Source of the DNA: Blautia schinkii DSM 10518
GTDB lineage: Bacteria > Bacillota > Clostridia > Lachnospirales > Lachnospiraceae
Direction: 5' to 3'
NCBI GenBank assembly: GCA_000702025.1
Contig: JNKJ01000022.1
Location: 1-64,000 of the forward strand
DNA: 64,000 nucleotides
Part shown: positions 35,007-44,171 of the stretch, piece after piece
Position numbering within the stretch: position 1 is the first letter of the stretch
How the letters are laid out: each line of letters begins with the position of its first letter
Program-made: the position numbers and the translations under genes
The notes under the pieces: model-generated
The model's input: the letters and a program-made list of their open reading frames with translations, nothing else
Told to the model about the DNA's origin: nothing
Database searches by the model: none

Positions 35007-36209
35007 TTGAAAAATGCACATAAATATGGAAGAAAAATTTTTGCTGTGATTTTTATCTGTGTGTTACTGGGGTATTCTGCGATGAATTTTTTGAATTGTA
35101 GCGACACATTAAGAAAAAGTGTGGAGGATTTTGAACAGCTAGAGTCGAGACAATATATTGAAGAGATTAATACCGTAGTTGAAGAAAATATACTTTTCAG
35201 ATATGGAATAGTTGAGGCATATGGGGCTATTCAGATGGCTATGGGTAAAAAGGAGGAAAATTCATTTCACAACGTAAAAGATAAATCAGGATATCTTTTT
35301 AGCGGAAACTTTTGGGCAGGACACGGGGAAAACCAAAAAACATTGGCTGTTAGAATGCGGCGGCTTATGGAAAAGATGAAAACAAAAGGAACAAAAGTGG
35401 CATTTATCTTAAATCCAGAAAAAACAGTTCGAGAAGGAATGGAATATCCGGGAATCCCCTATGACAACTATGAAAAAGAAGCCGATGATATTGTCCGTTG
35501 GTTGGATTACTATAGTGTTCCGTACCTTGATCTCAGGGACACAATGGAAAAATGGGATATGTCCTAGGAAGAAATTTGGTTCAGGACAGATCACCATTGG
35601 ACCCCAAGAGCCGCATATGAAGCTTACAAAGACATTGTGAAATGGCTTAACAGCAAATTTCACGCTGGGCTTGATTCCGGTTACATTACCAGAGATTTAA
35701 AAAATTATAATATAGCAACTTATCCAAATATTATGCTGGGATCCAATGGAAGGGATATGGGAATTCTTTACTCCGGAGGACTGGAGGATTACACGGTACT
35801 AATACCAAAGGAAGAGGGAAACTATAAATGGTACTTTGATAACGGAGGGGAACGGGAAGGCACTTTTAGAGAAGCATTCCTTCAGGAAGATATCATGAAT
35901 TCCAATCCCTACAAGCTGAATGCGGGAAAGTTCTATATGTATGAATTGACCAGCTACAGTAGACAGTTAAACTATGAGATGACAGATGGGAAAAAAATTC
36001 TACTTCTTAGGGATTCATTCGCTACCCCAGTGGGGGCATTTCTATCCCAGAACGTAAGCCACTTGGATATGCTGTGGAACCAGTATTACAGTGAGAATGA
36101 ATTAGAGGAGTATCTGAACGGAGAAGTGTATGACTATATTATTGTGATGCTCCTACCCAATAATCTTAACAGTAAAAATTTTCCATTTTGTGTGGAGTCT
36201 AATTCATAA
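35007..36209 (+). pseudogene. DHHW/AlgX-like acetyltransferase partner with in-frame TAG
   Basis: A continuous frame of 400 codons interrupted only by TAG at 35565-35567 (codon 187). It starts at TTG 35007 after AAGGGGG. There is an N-terminal membrane anchor (KIFAVIFICVLLGYSAMNF); residues after the stop read EEIWFRTDHHWTPRAAYEAY with the DHHW motif, and later ILLLRDSFATPVGAF has the SGNH-like Ser region. The stop separates the anchor and first part from the catalytic motif, so translation would give a short, inactive protein unless it is read through. Both sides are otherwise well preserved, which suggests a recent event or a sequencing error. Confidence 0.8.
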
Positions 36210-36249
36210 TATTTGACCGCAGACAGGACAAAAACGGAGGAGACAGCGC

Positions 36250-37092
36250 ATGCATGGCATGAGGAAAATAGAAGTTTTAATATTTAGGATATTGGGTGTA
36301 TTGACTATATTTGCCATACTGATTTCAGCATTTTTTTTGCTGGAAGGCGGTTATGAAGTAAAAGAGGCTAAATTTCTTTTTGTAGGAACAAAAGAAGATG
36401 CAGACTGCAGTATTTTATTGAGCCGGGAACAATGTGTGATGGTTGATACAGGGGAAGAACAAGACGCTGAAAAAATTCTGAGTGTACTTAAGAAAGAATC
36501 TATTGAAAAGATAGACTGCCTGATATTGACACACCCTGATAAAGACCATATAGGAGGGGCTGCTCAAATTCTTGATGAAGTTGCCGTTGAACTGATTGTT
36601 GCCCCTTATTATATACAGGAGAATGAACGGTATACTGTTTTACTGGAAAAGATAGCGGATATGGGGATTCATTTTATGACCCCTTCCAGAAACAGGCAAC
36701 TTCAATATGGAGACATGGAGATACGGATTCTGCCGCCTGATGATATTAGCTATAATAACGATAATAATTATTCACTTGTGACACTTGTCAAACATGGAGA
36801 TGTAAAACTTCTTTTGGCTGGAGATGCTGAGAGGAAAAGACTGGAAGAGCTTAAAAAATATGTTTTTTCCGATGTCAATGTATATAAAGTTCCTCATCAT
36901 GGGAGGAACTCCACGGCCAGTGCAGAGATGATTGAACGTGTACATCCGAAATATGCTGTTATTACTGCTCAAAGTGTGGAGATTAAAATAGCAGAGGCAA
37001 TTAGAAAAGTCGGATCAGAAGTTAGCTTAACAGTGCCAGATAAGGATGTGGTATTCGAAAGTGATGGAATTAAAATCAGTAAGAAATCTTAA
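36250..37092 (+). CDS. MBL-fold hydrolase, ComEC C-terminal-like
   Basis: 280 residues. It has one N-terminal membrane helix (about 10-32), then a metallo-beta-lactamase domain with LILTHPDKDHIGG (HxDxDH-type metal site, about residues 93-102), LLLAGDAERKR and VPHHGRNSTAS. The domain is like the C-terminal part of ComEC, here alone, anchored and probably outside the membrane. It lies in the exopolysaccharide operon, 40 bases after the DHHW gene. Its substrate is unknown; phosphodiester or nuclease activity is the family expectation. Confidence 0.85.
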   Translation: MHGMRKIEVLIFRILGVLTIFAILISAFFLLEGGYEVKEAKFLFVGTKEDADCSILLSREQCVMVDTGEEQDAEKILSVLKKESIEKIDCLILTHPDKDHIGGAAQILDEVAVELIVAPYYIQENERYTVLLEKIADMGIHFMTPSRNRQLQYGDMEIRILPPDDISYNNDNNYSLVTLVKHGDVKLLLAGDAERKRLEELKKYVFSDVNVYKVPHHGRNSTASAEMIERVHPKYAVITAQSVEIKIAEAIRKVGSEVSLTVPDKDVVFESDGIKISKKS

Positions 37093-37127
37093 AGTATTGC
37101 TTGAACCTGGAGCTTGGAGGGCCAATG

Positions 37128-38195
37128 ATGGGAAATAAAATAAGATGGAAAGCGGCGGCGGTACTTTTAACTGTTTTGCTTCTGATAAGCGTAATTGTCG
37201 TGTTAAACTACGCCACACAGATAAAGGAGCTTAAACAGAAAATAGCTGGCTATGAAGATATAGGGAATGGAATTCGACGGCATGGACAGCTTCAGGTGAG
37301 GGAGGGAACATTGATTGACGAATCCGGAAACCCGATACAGCTTCAGGGCATCAGCAGCCATGGACTTACATGGTATCCCAGACACACCAATGCAGGCGCT
37401 CTGAATTTCTGGAAAGAAGCGGGAGCGAATGTATTTCGTGCCTCAATGTATTCAGACCAGGAAAGAGGATATATCTATTATCCAGAAGAGAGCAGCAACT
37501 ATCTATACATAGCAGTTGAGAATGCTTTGGCCTGCGATATGTATGCAATTATAGACTGGCACATTCTCTATGATTCGAATCCACTCGATCATATGGATGA
37601 GGCAAAAGTTTTTTTTGAAGATGCAGCATCACACTATAGGAATGAACCAGGAATTATCTACGAAATATGTAATGAACCCAATGATGATACGACATGGGAT
37701 GATATCACAGCATATGCTAAGGAAATAATACCAGTAATCAGAAAATACGCCCCAGCGTCGGTCATTGTTGTCGGAATGCCCAATTACTGTACTGATTATG
37801 AACCGGTACTTAACACACCTCTTGAATTTGATAATATTATGTATGCATTTCACCAGTACGTAGATGGAAAAGGTGCGCCATACGATTCTTATATTCTGGA
37901 AAAAATGGTGGAAAACCAGATGCCGGTATTTGTAACAGAATGGGGAATTGGCCTTGGAGCACAGGAAGGAAAGGAAGTTAATTTTACAGCATCGGATAGA
38001 TTTCTCGATTTTCTGGATAAGTACAATATTAGCTGGACAGTCTGGTCCTTGAGTAATATGGACAACAGTCATGCCCTTATTAAAGCAGAAAGTAGGGAAT
38101 ATGGGGCATTGTCTGTAGAAGATTTAAGCGAAGTGGGCGAATATGTATATGAGAGGCTCAAGGCATCTTCTCCGCCTATAAAGACTATTTATTGA
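37128..38195 (+). CDS. Glycoside hydrolase family 5 (endoglucanase-like), membrane anchored
   Basis: 355 residues. A signal-anchor helix (about 7-27, AAAVLLTVLLLISVIVVLNY) is followed by a GH5 barrel: LQGISSHGLTWYP, AIIDWHI, IYEICNEPN with the acid/base Glu (about 182) and VTEWGIG with the nucleophile Glu (about 270). It cuts beta-1,4-glucans and related polymers. GGAGGG at 37116-37121 supports ATG 37128. Cellulose-type operons normally carry such a glycanase for chain release or quality control, which fits the GT2 gene upstream. Confidence 0.9.
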   Translation: MGNKIRWKAAAVLLTVLLLISVIVVLNYATQIKELKQKIAGYEDIGNGIRRHGQLQVREGTLIDESGNPIQLQGISSHGLTWYPRHTNAGALNFWKEAGANVFRASMYSDQERGYIYYPEESSNYLYIAVENALACDMYAIIDWHILYDSNPLDHMDEAKVFFEDAASHYRNEPGIIYEICNEPNDDTTWDDITAYAKEIIPVIRKYAPASVIVVGMPNYCTDYEPVLNTPLEFDNIMYAFHQYVDGKGAPYDSYILEKMVENQMPVFVTEWGIGLGAQEGKEVNFTASDRFLDFLDKYNISWTVWSLSNMDNSHALIKAESREYGALSVEDLSEVGEYVYERLKASSPPIKTIY

Positions 38196-38241
38196 ATTTG
38201 CATGCGAACAATATTATAATTCATGGAAAGGAGGATGAAGG

Positions 38242-38955
38242 ATGCGCATCGTAGTGTGTGAGGATAATAAAAAGGACCGGGAATGCCTGATTTCCTGTCT
38301 GGATGCAGAGCTGTGCCGGCGCAGAATGACGGCGGAAATACAGGTGTATGAAAGTGGAGAGGCTCTGCTGGCGGCGGGACAGCTTCCTTTTCAGATATAT
38401 TTTCTTGATATTTTTATGCCGAATATCAGCGGCATAACGGTCGCCAGGGCCCTGCGGCAGAAGGATAATGATGCGGCGATTGTCTTTATCACCTCCAGCA
38501 GGGATTTTTATGCGGACGGGTTTACCGTGGGAGCGGCACACTATCTGTTAAAGCCCTTTGCAAAGGCGGACATCAGCGAAGCACTGAATCGTTGTCTGCG
38601 CCAGGTGGGAGAGGGGGAACGCTATATTGAGCTGACAGTCAATAGAGAGAGAAGGCGAATTCTCTTTTCTGAGCTGATTTGGGTGGAGTCTCAGGATAAG
38701 GTGTGCATTCTGCATCTGCGTTCAGGGGAATACCGTTCCTATATCCGGCTGGACGAGCTGGAACAGCAGTTGGATGACCCGCGTTTTCTGCGCTGTCACA
38801 GAAGTTTTCTGATCAATATGGATGAGACGGCAGAAATGAAACGAGGGATTTTTTATATGACCACCGGTGAAGAAATTCCTGCGCGTCAGACAGAGAGAGC
38901 ACATCTTCGCGGAGAATATGAGAACTATTTGTTTGAAAAAATGAGAAGGAGATGA
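38242..38955 (+). CDS. LytTR-family response regulator
   Basis: 237 residues. Receiver with CEDN at 6-9, phospho-acceptor D56 in FLDIFMPN, and Lys in LKPFAKAD; LytTR DNA-binding domain from about 130 (RILFSELIWVESQDKV, FLRCHRSFLINM). This is AgrA-type architecture. GGAGGA precedes ATG 38242 and the cognate kinase follows after four bases. It is 46 bases downstream of the GH5 gene and may be cotranscribed with the exopolysaccharide operon. Confidence 0.92.
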   Translation: MRIVVCEDNKKDRECLISCLDAELCRRRMTAEIQVYESGEALLAAGQLPFQIYFLDIFMPNISGITVARALRQKDNDAAIVFITSSRDFYADGFTVGAAHYLLKPFAKADISEALNRCLRQVGEGERYIELTVNRERRRILFSELIWVESQDKVCILHLRSGEYRSYIRLDELEQQLDDPRFLRCHRSFLINMDETAEMKRGIFYMTTGEEIPARQTERAHLRGEYENYLFEKMRRR

Positions 38956-38959
38956 TAAA

Positions 38960-40276
38960 ATGCGGGAAGCCCTATTGCTTGCGATTGGCAGGCTGGTGTG
39001 TACGGTACCATGGTTTGTAATTTGCTGTGTTCCGTTTTATCCACAGCGGAGAGTCAGCCGCCGCACCATGGCTTTAACAATCACAACTGCCAGTGTCGTA
39101 TTTTTTCTCTGTAATTACTGTCTGCGGCTCAGGTATGAGGACTATGCCACATGGGGAAGTTCTGTGTTTTTTGTCATGTATATCGTGCTGCTGGCACTTT
39201 TTATGTGGGGCTTTAAGGTGGCGTTTGTAAAGTTGCTTTATGTGTTTCTTTTAGTTCAGGCAGTATCCACATGTATCAACTATACGGCTGCAATCATATT
39301 GAGACCATTTTATCCGGAGGTGCGCATCAGCCTGCAGAACACACCGGCGTATATACTTATGATTCTCCTTCTGACTATCGCTATCGCCCCGGCTGTGTGG
39401 TATTTCTTTTGCCATCGGGTGCGTGAAGCGATGAAAGAGCTGCGCAATGGAGATTTCTGGAGTCTTTGTGTCCCGCCTGTGCTGATTTTTATTGTGACAC
39501 TGATTTTTAGTGATATAGCGGCAAATCCGGTGATTCCACAGGGACAGGCCATTGTCATATTTTTGCTGATTTCGGCGACGGGGTTGGCGACCTATTATCT
39601 GAATGTACGCCTGGTCCTGGATGTGGCTGTTCGTGCGAGACTGGAGGCGGATATGGCCGCTATGGAGCGCCAGATAGGTATACAGGCCCAGAACTATACG
39701 CAGCTTACACAAAGCATAGAGGCCGCCAGGGAGGCGAGACATGACTTCCGCCATCATCTGACCGTGCTTTCCGGTTTTGCGGATAAGAAGGACTGGGAAG
39801 GGCTGTCGGAGTATTTGGCCGAGTATGCCCAAAGTCTGCCGGATGATCACTATGAGTGTGTGTGTCAGAATTATGTGGTGGATGTGGTTGTTCGTCATTA
39901 CTTGCAGATTGCAAAGGAGGCCGGAGCGCAGCTGGACGTTAAGCTGGATTTGTCTGTAGACATTGGAATTGCTGACAAGGATCTGACCGTGGTGTTCGGC
40001 AACTTGTTTGAAAACGCTGCGCATGAAGTAGCGAGGCAGACAGGGGGGAGGAAATTTATCCGTGCCAGGTGTGGAATCGAGAATGGAAAATTTATTCTGA
40101 CGCTGGATAATTCTGTGGAGCCCACGCCTTCGTACCGGAAAAAGGAAAGAAAGGCTCCGGGAATCGGGCAGACATCGGTGAAGGCGGTGGCGGAAAAGTA
40201 TCAGGGAACGGTTCGTTTTGAGCAGGGAGTCGACGCATATCAGGCGTCAGTGTTGCTTGTGTGCGAGGATAAATGA
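38960..40276 (+). CDS. GHKL-type sensor histidine kinase (AgrC-like)
   Basis: 438 residues. Six or seven membrane helices fill the first 215 residues, then a coiled linker, the phospho-acceptor region ARHDFRHHLTVLSG (His near 264), an N box GNLFENAAHE and a GHKL ATPase end (GIGQTSVKAVAEKYQG). Such kinases sense peptides or cell-envelope signals. No AgrD/AgrB-like genes are present nearby. It pairs with the LytTR regulator at 38242. Confidence 0.9.
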   Translation: MREALLLAIGRLVCTVPWFVICCVPFYPQRRVSRRTMALTITTASVVFFLCNYCLRLRYEDYATWGSSVFFVMYIVLLALFMWGFKVAFVKLLYVFLLVQAVSTCINYTAAIILRPFYPEVRISLQNTPAYILMILLLTIAIAPAVWYFFCHRVREAMKELRNGDFWSLCVPPVLIFIVTLIFSDIAANPVIPQGQAIVIFLLISATGLATYYLNVRLVLDVAVRARLEADMAAMERQIGIQAQNYTQLTQSIEAAREARHDFRHHLTVLSGFADKKDWEGLSEYLAEYAQSLPDDHYECVCQNYVVDVVVRHYLQIAKEAGAQLDVKLDLSVDIGIADKDLTVVFGNLFENAAHEVARQTGGRKFIRARCGIENGKFILTLDNSVEPTPSYRKKERKAPGIGQTSVKAVAEKYQGTVRFEQGVDAYQASVLLVCEDK

Positions 40277-40280
40277 AAGA

Positions 40281-40330
40281 AAAGACTGATAAGCAATGGT
40301 TTGTGAATGAGCCATTGTTTATCAGTCTTT
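40281..40330 (+). terminator. Long bidirectional terminator hairpin
   Basis: A 19-bp stem (40281-40299 with 40312-40330, one G-T pair) with a 12-base loop lies between convergent genes and probably stops transcription from both sides; short T/A tracts flank it. Confidence 0.7.
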
Positions 40331-40382
40331 GTGCGTTATGTGTTATAATACCTTTTATTCGATAATCTTTTTATTTTATCCT

Positions 40383-41375
40383 TTATCTTTCCTCACGGAA
40401 GTAATTCAATCCGCAGCTCTTAGGCTGGGCGTGCTCCTTGCTTTGGCGCATGCTTGTGATTACCAGGACAAGGATTGTGGCCACATAAGGAACCATGTCG
40501 TAAATCTGCACCGGAAGTCCCGGGATATTGATATACATACGCATAATGGTCAGTCCGCCGAAGATCAGCGCGACAAGCATACCGCGTGCGGGGCTCCAGG
40601 TGGCGAAGATTACAAGTGCAACCGCCAGCCAGCCATATCCGGTCACACAGCCGTGTACCCATACGCCTGAGGTGGTGACCATACTCATGTACATGCCGCC
40701 GATTCCACAGATGCCGCCGCCGATGATTGTGGCTGCATATTTGTACTTAGTGATATCAATACCAGCAGCGTCGGCTGTCGCCGGGTCCTCACCCACAGCG
40801 CGCAGGTTGAGACCTACACGGGATTTGCGGAAAAACCATGCCATAAAAATGGCAAGCGCGATGGCCAGGTAAACAAGCCAGTTATACTGGAAGAGAAGCC
40901 TGCCGAGCACAGGAATATCCGACAGAACCGGAATCTGCAGCTTGGAAAACGCCGCCTTAGTGGTGCTGCTCACCGCTACATAACCGCCGGCCTTCTGTCC
41001 GATGAATTCACCGAAGAAATTGCCGAAGCCTGTGCCGAAGATGGTAAGTGTAAGACCTGTCACATTCTGATTAGCCCGCAGGGAAATCGTCAGAAAGCTG
41101 TAGATCAAAGCCCCGAAGCTGCCAGCGAGAAAAGCCGTCACAAGTGCGATGAGAGCGGAGAGAACGCCGTTGGGTTCGCCGCCGGAATTTTTGACTGCCT
41201 GTTCGTAATAATAGGAGCCGGCCAGTCCGGTGATGGCGCCCATGAACATCATACCCTCTACACCGAGGTTCAGGTTTCCTGCTTTCTCTGTGAGGATTTC
41301 GCCCAGTGCGCCCAGCAGAAGAGGAGTCCCTGCCAGCACAGCGGCGATAAATAAACTATTAAGTGTACTAAGCAT
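40383..41375 (-). CDS. Nucleoside-type ABC transporter permease 2
   Basis: 330 residues, about nine helices, of the BPD_transp_2 family: GEILTEKAGNLNLGVEGMMF near the N-terminus, RAVGEDPATADAAGIDITKYK and FATWSPARGMLVALIFGG. It is the second permease of BMP/Nup-type importers for nucleosides or related molecules. AAAGGAGG precedes ATG 41375, and the start overlaps the other permease gene by 8 bases. Last gene of the run. Confidence 0.9.
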   Translation of the reverse strand: MLSTLNSLFIAAVLAGTPLLLGALGEILTEKAGNLNLGVEGMMFMGAITGLAGSYYYEQAVKNSGGEPNGVLSALIALVTAFLAGSFGALIYSFLTISLRANQNVTGLTLTIFGTGFGNFFGEFIGQKAGGYVAVSSTTKAAFSKLQIPVLSDIPVLGRLLFQYNWLVYLAIALAIFMAWFFRKSRVGLNLRAVGEDPATADAAGIDITKYKYAATIIGGGICGIGGMYMSMVTTSGVWVHGCVTGYGWLAVALVIFATWSPARGMLVALIFGGLTIMRMYINIPGLPVQIYDMVPYVATILVLVITSMRQSKEHAQPKSCGLNYFREER

Positions 41376-42462
41376 GATGTTCCTCCTTTCCTCTGAATAT
41401 CAGACGATAAGTGATGAAAAATTCGCAGCCCAGCATAAAGAAGAGGATAATGCCGATCAGCAGGTCCGCCGCGGAGGCCGGAATCTTAAAGTTTGTCTGG
41501 ATGGTATTGGAGCCGCGCTCCAGCATAGCGATAAATACAGATACAATGAGCATTCCGTAGGGATTCATCTTAGCCAGCCAGGCCACTGTGATGGCAGTGA
41601 AGCCCACGCCTCCTGCTGTTCCCTCGGTGATAGTGTAATCCGCCCCAGCAACCTGCAGCATTCCCACCAGGCCGCATAAGGCTCCTGAGAGAAACATGGT
41701 GCGGATAAATACCTTACTTACATTAATGCCTGCATACCGTGCGGTGTTGTTGCTCTCACCAACCACGGAAATCTCATAGCCCTGTTTTGTCTTGGTGAAA
41801 TAAATGTGGGCGGCCACTACCAGCACAAGTGCTAAAATCCAGCCCCAATGAACACCGAAAATCTTGGTAAGACGCGCATCCTGGGTTAACATGGCAATCT
41901 TAGGGAAGCTGCTTCCTTTTGCCTTCCATGGACCGTTCATCAGATATTTGATAAACGCAAGGGCGATATAGTTTAACATGAGCGTAAAAAGCGTTTCGTT
42001 TGTGCCCCATTTTGCCTTGCACATTGCAGGAAGAAGTCCGTATAATCCGCCCGCAATCATACCTGCCAGGATCATGAGTACTACAAGTGGGACTTTCGGG
42101 ATTGATTCCGACATAAATAATCCGAAATACCCTGCGGCCACAGCGCCAACGAGAATCTGTCCTTCACCGCCGATATTCCAGAATTTCATCTTAAATGCAA
42201 AGGAAATACCAATGGCAGTGATTAAAAGCGGAACGGAAATCTTGATCGTCTCACGGATAACTGTCTGTGATCCCCAGGCCCCTATGACCATGGATTGATA
42301 CACGGACAGAGGATTATGCCCGAGAGCCAGAATCAACAGTCCTCCGGTTACGAGGGAGAGAACAAAAGCAGCAGCACGGATCCCCCATGCTTTCTGCTGG
42401 GACAACGTGTCCCTTTTTACCATACGAATCAGAGGCTCTTTTGCCTGAGTGTTTTTGCTCAT
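41368..42462 (-). CDS. Nucleoside-type ABC transporter permease 1
   Basis: 364 residues, about nine helices, same family as the next gene but with a longer N-terminus. It shows ITAIGISFAFKMKFWNIGGEGQI, VGESNNTARYAGINVSKVF and GLVGMLQVAGADYT. Heterodimer partner of the permease at 40383. GAGGAGG precedes ATG 42462, which overlaps the ATPase stop by 4 bases (ATGA), so the three transporter genes are translationally coupled. Confidence 0.9.
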   Translation of the reverse strand: MSKNTQAKEPLIRMVKRDTLSQQKAWGIRAAAFVLSLVTGGLLILALGHNPLSVYQSMVIGAWGSQTVIRETIKISVPLLITAIGISFAFKMKFWNIGGEGQILVGAVAAGYFGLFMSESIPKVPLVVLMILAGMIAGGLYGLLPAMCKAKWGTNETLFTLMLNYIALAFIKYLMNGPWKAKGSSFPKIAMLTQDARLTKIFGVHWGWILALVLVVAAHIYFTKTKQGYEISVVGESNNTARYAGINVSKVFIRTMFLSGALCGLVGMLQVAGADYTITEGTAGGVGFTAITVAWLAKMNPYGMLIVSVFIAMLERGSNTIQTNFKIPASAADLLIGIILFFMLGCEFFITYRLIFRGKEEHHA

Positions 42463-44024
42463 GCACCCACCTCCTCTTTTGTATTATTTTCTTCATCTAC
42501 ATGTATCATCATAAGTCCGATATCTTCCTTTGTCACTTCTCTGGGGTCTACGATACCGCTTACCTTTCCGCCGCAAAGCACCATGATACGGTCGGAAAGC
42601 TCCATGAGCACATCCAGGTCCTCACCGATGAAAATCACGGCTACACCCTTTTGCTTCTGTTCATTGAGCAGATCATAGATTCTGTAGGAGGAGTTGATGT
42701 CCAGGCCACGCACAGGATATGCTACGATGAGTACGGAAGGGCTTAGGGAAATTTCCCTGCCCAGCAGGACCTTCTGTACATTGCCGCCTGAGAGTCTGCC
42801 AACCGGAGTTTCAACACCGGGAGTAACGATCTCCAGCTCATCAATCAGCTCTTCCGCCTGTTTTTTCGGCGTTTTTCTGTCCACGAAGATACCTTTTGTG
42901 TTTTTGTAGGTCCGCAACATGACATTGTCCGTCATATCCATTCCTGCAACAAGGCCCATGCCCAGTCTGTCTTCAGGAACAAAGGCCATGGAGATTCCCT
43001 TTTTTACGATTTCATCCGGTTTCAGGCCCAGGATACGCTCCTTGATGGGCTGGCCGTCGTGCTCGCCTTCATAGAGAACGGAGCCGCCGATGGTGGGGTA
43101 TAAGCCTGCAATGGATTCACAAAGCTCCTTCTGACCGCTGCCCGCGATTCCGGCTACGCCGAGGATTTCTCCGCCGTAAGCGGAGAAGGTAACATTGTCC
43201 AGAGCCTTTACGCCATCGTTATTTACACAGGTGAGCCCGATGACCTGCAGACGCTCCGGTCCCCGTTCTATCTTTGGACGATCGATCTCCAGGCTGATGG
43301 GCCGGCCTACCATCATTTCCGTAAGCTGCGCCTGGTTTGTCTCTGCGGTGTTTACTGCACCTATGAATTCGCCCTTGCGGAGGATCGCCACACGGTCGGA
43401 GATGGCCAATACCTCGTGCAGCTTGTGGGTGATGATAATGATGGATTTGCCGTCTGCCTTCATATTGCGCAGCACTGCGAACAGGCTTTCTGTCTCCTGT
43501 GGAGTCAGGACAGCGGTGGGCTCGTCCAGAATCAGGATGTCTGCACCCCGGTAGAGAACCTTAAGGATTTCCACTGTCTGCTTTTCGGATACTGCCATGT
43601 TGTAAACTTTTTTTGCAGGGTCGATCTCAAAGCCGTAACGGGAGGCCAGCTCCTTTACCTTCTGGTTTACTTCTTTGCGGTTTACCGTAGTCTTTCCGCC
43701 AAGACCGAGAATAATATTTTCGGCTGCAGTGAGTACGTCGACCAGCTTGAAATGCTGGTGGATCATGCCGATACCCAGGCTGAAAGCGTCTCTGGGAGAA
43801 CGGATGGTCACTGGCTTGCCGTGTATGTAAATTTCCCCGTGGTCAGGGAAATAAATGCCTGAGAGCATGTTCATGAGAGTCGTTTTGCCGCTGCCGTTTT
43901 CGCCGAGCAGAGCGAGAATCTCTCCGTTTCTGAGGTCAAGGTCAATGTTGTTGTTTGCTATAACTTTTCCGAATGTTTTCGTGACGTGATGCATTTTTAC
44001 AGCACAATCTGTTGTCGCGTCCAA
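42459..44024 (-). CDS. Nucleoside-type ABC transporter ATPase (two ATPase domains)
   Basis: 521 residues with duplicated ABC domains, as in sugar/nucleoside importers. First Walker A LLGENGSGKTTL with LILDEPTAVLTP; the second domain has a degenerate P-loop GVAGIAGSGQKEL, signature LSGGNVQKVLLGREI and an altered Walker B LIVAYPVRGLD. It energises import. The start is TTG 44024, eight bases after AGGAGG; the next ATG (codon 11) would cut into the first strand. A hairpin terminator lies between this gene and the binding-protein gene. Confidence 0.92.
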   Translation of the reverse strand: MDATTDCAVKMHHVTKTFGKVIANNNIDLDLRNGEILALLGENGSGKTTLMNMLSGIYFPDHGEIYIHGKPVTIRSPRDAFSLGIGMIHQHFKLVDVLTAAENIILGLGGKTTVNRKEVNQKVKELASRYGFEIDPAKKVYNMAVSEKQTVEILKVLYRGADILILDEPTAVLTPQETESLFAVLRNMKADGKSIIIITHKLHEVLAISDRVAILRKGEFIGAVNTAETNQAQLTEMMVGRPISLEIDRPKIERGPERLQVIGLTCVNNDGVKALDNVTFSAYGGEILGVAGIAGSGQKELCESIAGLYPTIGGSVLYEGEHDGQPIKERILGLKPDEIVKKGISMAFVPEDRLGMGLVAGMDMTDNVMLRTYKNTKGIFVDRKTPKKQAEELIDELEIVTPGVETPVGRLSGGNVQKVLLGREISLSPSVLIVAYPVRGLDINSSYRIYDLLNEQKQKGVAVIFIGEDLDVLMELSDRIMVLCGGKVSGIVDPREVTKEDIGLMMIHVDEENNTKEEVGA

Positions 44025-44090
44025 TTCTTCACCCTCCTTTTTATGCTGTTTCAGAACGCAATTCTTGTTCCGGTAAAAAGTTCTGCTTCC

Positions 44091-44123
44091 AAAAACAGAG
44101 CCGTCAGATAACGGCTCTGTTTT
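44091..44123 (-). terminator. Intra-operon terminator between binding protein and ATPase
   Basis: On the minus strand ACAGAGCCGT pairs with ACGGCTCTGT around TATCTG and is followed by TTTTT. It would lower expression of the transporter genes relative to the binding protein. Confidence 0.8.
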
Positions 44124-44171
44124 GAAAACGGATATTTATGATCCGCGGATACTGAAAGCTTGTACAAAGGA

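Noticed and set aside
35565-35567. TAG read as pyrrolysine or another recoded residue
   Set aside because: No pyl genes or recoding element are visible, and DHHW-type proteins do not need such a residue; a nonsense mutation or sequencing error is simpler.
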